Shown: positions 59,428 to 64,000 of the stretch, piece by piece | Layout: each line of letters starts with the position of its first letter | How positions within the stretch are numbered: position 1 is the stretch's first letter | Assembly: GCF_000003815.2 (NCBI RefSeq) | Contig: NC_049984.1 | Coordinates: 5,729,258-5,793,257, forward strand | Direction: 5' to 3' | Length of the DNA: 64,000 nt | Source: Branchiostoma floridae | Taxonomy: Eukaryota > Chordata > Leptocardii > Amphioxiformes > Branchiostomatidae | The notes under the pieces: model-generated | Told to the model about the DNA's origin: nothing | What the model saw: the letters and a program-made list of their open reading frames with translations, nothing else | Databases searched by the model: none | Made by a program: the position numbers and the translations under genes

Positions 59428-62400
59428 ATGTAGTAGTTTGTGTTACAACAACAAAAAATTGTAACTGTAGTTCATCTACAATGAATGCAGAATGCCTCAT
59501 GCCATGGTTCATTAAATTGTATTACATTTCATATAAGCCCTGGGCATAGATCCTTTGTAATCATATAAATGTAACTTACATGAACAGAAAATCCATTCAC
59601 CTTTAAAGATTATAAGATTACAAAACCCCAAACAAAGACCAATTTGTGCAATAGCTAGACATCAACATTTCTTAACCTGTAAAAACAGATAATGAACTAG
59701 ATGATGAGTGTGTTAGATATGCTACAAAGCAGTTTTAAACTTTAAATGAAAGAAATGATGTGTCAAAAGATTATGGTTTGTTTGCGAGGTTTGTAATTTA
59801 TCATGAATTGACTGTGCTTGAGATGTGATTGAAAAGAGCTTTATCGAAGGTTGTTTTGTAACAAAAATGATTTTGAAATCATGAATTTATTTTATGTATG
59901 TAAACGTGTATACATAACTATAAAAAGTATCGGCCACTTTACAACTATTAACTTGAAATTATGGTGTTATCTACCATATATCATTTTACCTTGATGAACT
60001 GAATCATTTTAGAATGTAATTGTATGTCAATTCTCTGGCTTAAGAAATGCTTCATTGTATATCGTTATGATCTTGGTTGATGAAAGTTTTAAAACCAAAA
60101 AAATTTTTTATCCTAAGAAATCATACTTTTATTGCTATCTATGTAATACATACATTTACATGTAACTACAAATAATATAGACCTCTTGAAATTATGATGT
60201 TATCATTTTAGTACATGTATATATATATAGAAAAAAAAGACACATTGTGATCTTGGTTTGAAATAGCTGTCTCATATGACAATATAAGCCCTATTTGCTT
60301 TTGAAACAGTATGTGTGTGATACACAACATGTAAGCTGTCTTACATGTGTATAAAAGTTATTTTTTATTTCTATCTTATGTACTTGTCAAAGTATCCTGC
60401 CCTTTTCAAATTCCATTTGTATTGTCTCTGCTTTTGTCAGCTGGGCTAGCCCTTTGTAATAGCCACAGGCTCGTTGGGCAGCCCTGGCTGTGTGTGCTGA
60501 ACAGCCAAACCAATAAATAGAATAAATACACAACATCGTCTTGCATATCTTGATATGTCTACCTTTATTAGCGATTAAAAAAGCTTGTACAACAGGACAG
60601 CTAAGTACGCTGCGTGACAGCCACAGTACAAAGCCTTGATTAAGCACAGACACAGACAGCTTCATATTGGCAGAATCATTGGGGCAGCATCGCGGACACG
60701 GGACTCCAGATGGCTCACAGTCTTTCTGTCATTGGTCCAAGACAGACAAGCAATCTCATTGTGGCGTTGCTACTGCAGTATAAAGATCATCTCCAAGCAG
60801 ATCTTACAGTAGCATAAGATTTGTGTAGTATCAAAAGCTGGCAGAGGAGTGAAGCCAGCCTTGGAGAGTGTATGCTCCTGTGCCCGTCTGACTCCCGTTG
60901 GCTGCTATACTTCTTTGCCAGCTTTGGTACTATCTTATGGCACCGTAGGATCTGCTTGGAGACTAGTATAAAGACACTGTGTGTATTTGGAGTCTCACTC
61001 TGACTCTCACACACACACAGACTGTATGGTGACTTTTGCTGAATTTGGTGTTAACTGGGTCCCATGTCCTAAATACATGAAATATTTCAAGATTCGATCA
61101 TTTTACATGAACTGTACTTCAGCCGGCGAGCTGGGCAAAGATGTTAGTTACATGCCCTATTTCCAATTTCAAAAAAAGTCATAGAACCTATAAATTTTGC
61201 CCCTTCCTCTGCATAAATATAGTGTTTCTTGATAGCAAAGCCAGCACAGCATTCACATCACTTCTTATTGAACATTAAAAGCATTTCTATCATACCCTCA
61301 TTTCAGGTTGACCACTTAGCACTGCCTAGTGAATACATTATAGCATTTGACCACCTGTATAAACAAAATAAATCATGCGCAGATGGCAACAAGACTTCTT
61401 TGGCTGAGACACCAGAAACATTTTGGCCTATCTATATATATACATTTCAGCTGCTAGCTTTTTAACCATTCCATGACACAGTGCCTACGATGGTGTTATA
61501 TCTGAGCGACATTTTGTGTATGTGGGCAGAGACTGCGATCTGGCAGAATCACTGATTCTATTAGTAGAGATGCTGATTGTCTGATGATCAGGATGTTCTC
61601 CCCTTTGTAAATTAGAAACTTCATGTAGATTGATTCAAAGTGTCATGAATCGATCGAAGTTGAAAAGTTTTGCCCCTCTGATCAGGTTCTCTACTAGAGC
61701 AAAACCAGCATTTCTGTCAGACTGCTACAAATATGCCTCTACCCTGGCCGGAAATGTCATGTCACAACTACCTCATACTAGTCATAGTACTACAGTAATC
61801 AATAAAAAAGGTCAATACCAATACAGATTGTGGTATCTACCTGACTTCTTGCATTGCTGGTAAAATAGTGGGAACTGGCAAAACATGGTAAATAATTTGC
61901 CAGGGGAGTTAGCTGGCCAAGGGGTTACACATGGGCCACCCAGAGCCCAAGCCTATCTACTTTTTTTCCCACAGCAACTCAGAGGAGTCTGGTAGACTAA
62001 AACAATTCAGATCACATGTCTACATTAGTTGGTATGTCATTTCAAAGAAAAAAGTGTACAAAAAATGATATGACTCCACAATATCACACATCTATGACTG
62101 TACAGTAAGTATCCCATGCACAGAGCAGCTAGGCAAGTGTTACCGTCTCAGCACCGACTAGGAACATCCTTACACATTACTACTGATACTTCCAGATCTA
62201 AGGATGGCATACCAAAGCAGCGGCCCGTGTAATGATTAAGTCCCTAATTATTTAAGTCTTTACATGTAATTTGGTCGTTAATCAATGATTTGATGAGAGG
62301 AACACATTACATTAAATAGCAAGTCCATTACAAATGCACGAAGGCAATTTCAAGCATTTGAGCTACAAAACTGCAATAGTGCAATAGCATGTCTGCAACA

Positions 62401-64000
62401 CACCACAGTGTAGTATTTGCTGATTGCGAGCTGTGTTCTCAAGTTACAAAATTTGAAAAAGCATTGTAGGCATCAAAATTTACCAGTTCAAAAAGAGAGA
62501 GATCTTTGGCTCTATCTATAAAATGTACAAAGTATAGCGGTGCTCTCAAATATTTGTCTTAACTTACAGTCAATAACTGGTAACATGATACATTATTTTT
62601 AAGTTGAGACACGGCTCAATCACACAACTGAAAGTAACAAATCAGCAACAAGAAAACATCAGATAGAACTTACACCTTACTGGGAAGCTACAAACACTGG
62701 CCATTGTAGTTTGCACACACAAAAAGCACAGCACAGAGTACTACTAGCCTCCGAGGCTACACAGATAGACCATAGAATGATAGATGTACATCTCCCCACA
62801 CACTTCGCTGTCCATACAACTGCAGGTCTTACAAGTCTGCTTGACGTGTTAGATGGTACGTGTACCTTTTTTAAAGGAAAATTAAGACAGGCAATGCTAA
62901 GCACAAATGTAACACAATCATTAAGTATGTCGGTTCACTTCTTTAACTTAGAAAAATTTCTTTCTGGACAAATTTTTGGCAGATAACATAACATAAAATA
63001 CATTTATATGACAAAAGACACACAGTACGTCTGTCCGTCAAGATTTGTGATATGCCTACGGGACACTAAAATGTCAAACTCTGACGCCCCCAAACCCTTT
63101 TGTCTTTGCCCAACAACTGTATTGGTTAGTTCTACCTTTCTTGATAACCTTTCAATCAGGAAAAACCACCTTGCACAGTTTTGCCTTCATCCTGTTTTTT
63201 GTTATGACTTGTGCTGAAGATGATATTCTTGATTGGAAAATCATTATATCTACTGACAGCTTATTTGATGGGCAAATTTTATCACAGTTTGACAAATCAG
63301 GTCTGTTTTGGACTTGGACTAGCACATACACGTATGTCCTTGATAAAAAATACAGAAACTCTTTGGATATTTCTCATCAACTTAATAACTGATATAGTAA
63401 ACAAGGTAAACCATTAAATCTAAATGATAATGAATATTTACACAGCTCCAAACATATCCAAAGAAATGTGGTGTTAATTAAATGATCCATAATCGCAGCT
63501 GCCCGAGAAGATCATATGTTTTTAGCACTCTTTGATTTGACTTTCAACAATGCATCAGTAAGATTTATCCCAAGCCACACATCATCAAACACTATACAAA
63601 CATTAGGTACACTTGAATAATAAGAAAAAAAAGTACTTATGTGCAAAAGTACAGCCCCGCCTTACCATTGCTGATCTCCAAACAGTGCCTGGCCTTTGCT
63701 TTGAAGGTCTTTATATGTTTATCTTGGGGTCTACTTTTTTCCCCTCCCCCCGACATATAAAAAGCCTTAAAAACACATGTGAAACACCGAGCGAGACACT
63801 GCTTCTGCTTGGAGACTTATAATTGTTGTTTAGCTTTCATTATGTTGCAGATGAGGACAGGATGAGATGCCCAAGTCTTAGCTTTTCATGACCAGTGAGC
63901 CTGGCATCTACAAATGTGTCTGACTAGCTGAATCAACCTGCCATGAGAAGCCTCAAGAAACCCATTTCACTTTTGGACCACCGCTTCTTCTTCACAGACG
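59428..64000. other. 3' UTR and gene-free downstream DNA
   Basis: AT-rich DNA with no exon that I can support on either strand. Open frames are short, AT-driven and show no domain motifs. AATAAA hexamers near 60510-60525 close a segment (about 60385-60530) that resembles a LINE/SINE 3' end. The only clear element is the MITE copy at 60789-60964. The last few hundred bases might be a neighbouring gene's UTR, but nothing shows this. Confidence 0.5.
60789..60964. mobile_element. TAATCTCCAAGCAGATC-ended MITE, copy 3
   Basis: ATCTCCAAGCAGATC and GGATCTGCTTGGAGACT are inverted ends. The interior CCAGCTTTGGTACTATCTTA and ATGGCACCGTAGGATCTGC matches copies 1 and 2. Confidence 0.78.

Noticed and set aside
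62711-63822. Several 60-90 codon plus-strand frames near the window end
   Set aside because: They have no start context, splice logic or recognisable motifs, and the composition is AT-rich intergenic.

Overview
The window reads as a piece of an intron-rich, AT-leaning invertebrate genome. The gene set (vertebrate-type OSGIN1, N4BP1/KHNYN, METTL27, RTTN and FBXL8 homologues), the short phased exons, the CR1-like LINE, the 5S-derived SINE and the dense crop of small inverted-repeat elements fit a lancelet (Branchiostoma) best. That organism call is inference; the gene calls rest on translated exons whose splice phases were checked by hand.

Layout. (1) 413-4489 (+): the last five exons of an OSGIN1-like FAD-dependent monooxygenase-type gene whose first exon lies outside the window. 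(2) 7099-16299 (+): a complete ten-exon N4BP1/KHNYN-family gene (977 aa) with UBA-like repeats, a NYN/Zc3h12a RNase domain and a C-terminal CUE-like domain. Its introns hold a partial-exon tandem array, a 455-bp miniature LTR retrotransposon and several MITEs. (3) 19064-22291 (+): a five-exon METTL27 (WBSCR27)-like SAM methyltransferase (214 aa), with a half-copy of its last exon sitting in an intron. (4) 57023-23113 (-): a complete 47-exon rotatin (RTTN) gene; the 47 exons I could phase add up to 6831 nt, an intact 2276-codon frame plus stop. It fills more than half the window and its introns carry a CR1-like LINE, SINEs and MITEs. (5) 58276-59427 (+): an FBXL8-like F-box/LRR protein of 383 aa on one coding exon, divergently placed from RTTN. 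(6) 59428-64000: 3' UTR and intergenic DNA without a gene I can support.

The genes do not form a pathway. N4BP1/KHNYN relatives act in RNA decay and ubiquitin/NEDD8 biology, FBXL8 in SCF ubiquitin ligases, RTTN in centriole and cilium assembly, OSGIN1 in oxidative-stress growth control. METTL27-like and RTTN converge tail to tail, with AATAAA hexamers on both strands at 22813-22827.

The two most unusual signals are (a) a miniature LTR element (9887-10341) with 98%-identical TG...CA LTRs, a GGAC target duplication, PBS-like and PPT-like sites, and a tRNA-like A box/B box pair inside each LTR; and (b) a recurrent pattern of partial-exon tandem duplication, in which only one edge of an exon with its single splice site is copied beside the true exon. 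The clearest cases are five exons in the N4BP1-like and RTTN genes, with weaker ones elsewhere, and no copy is a whole exon with both splice sites.
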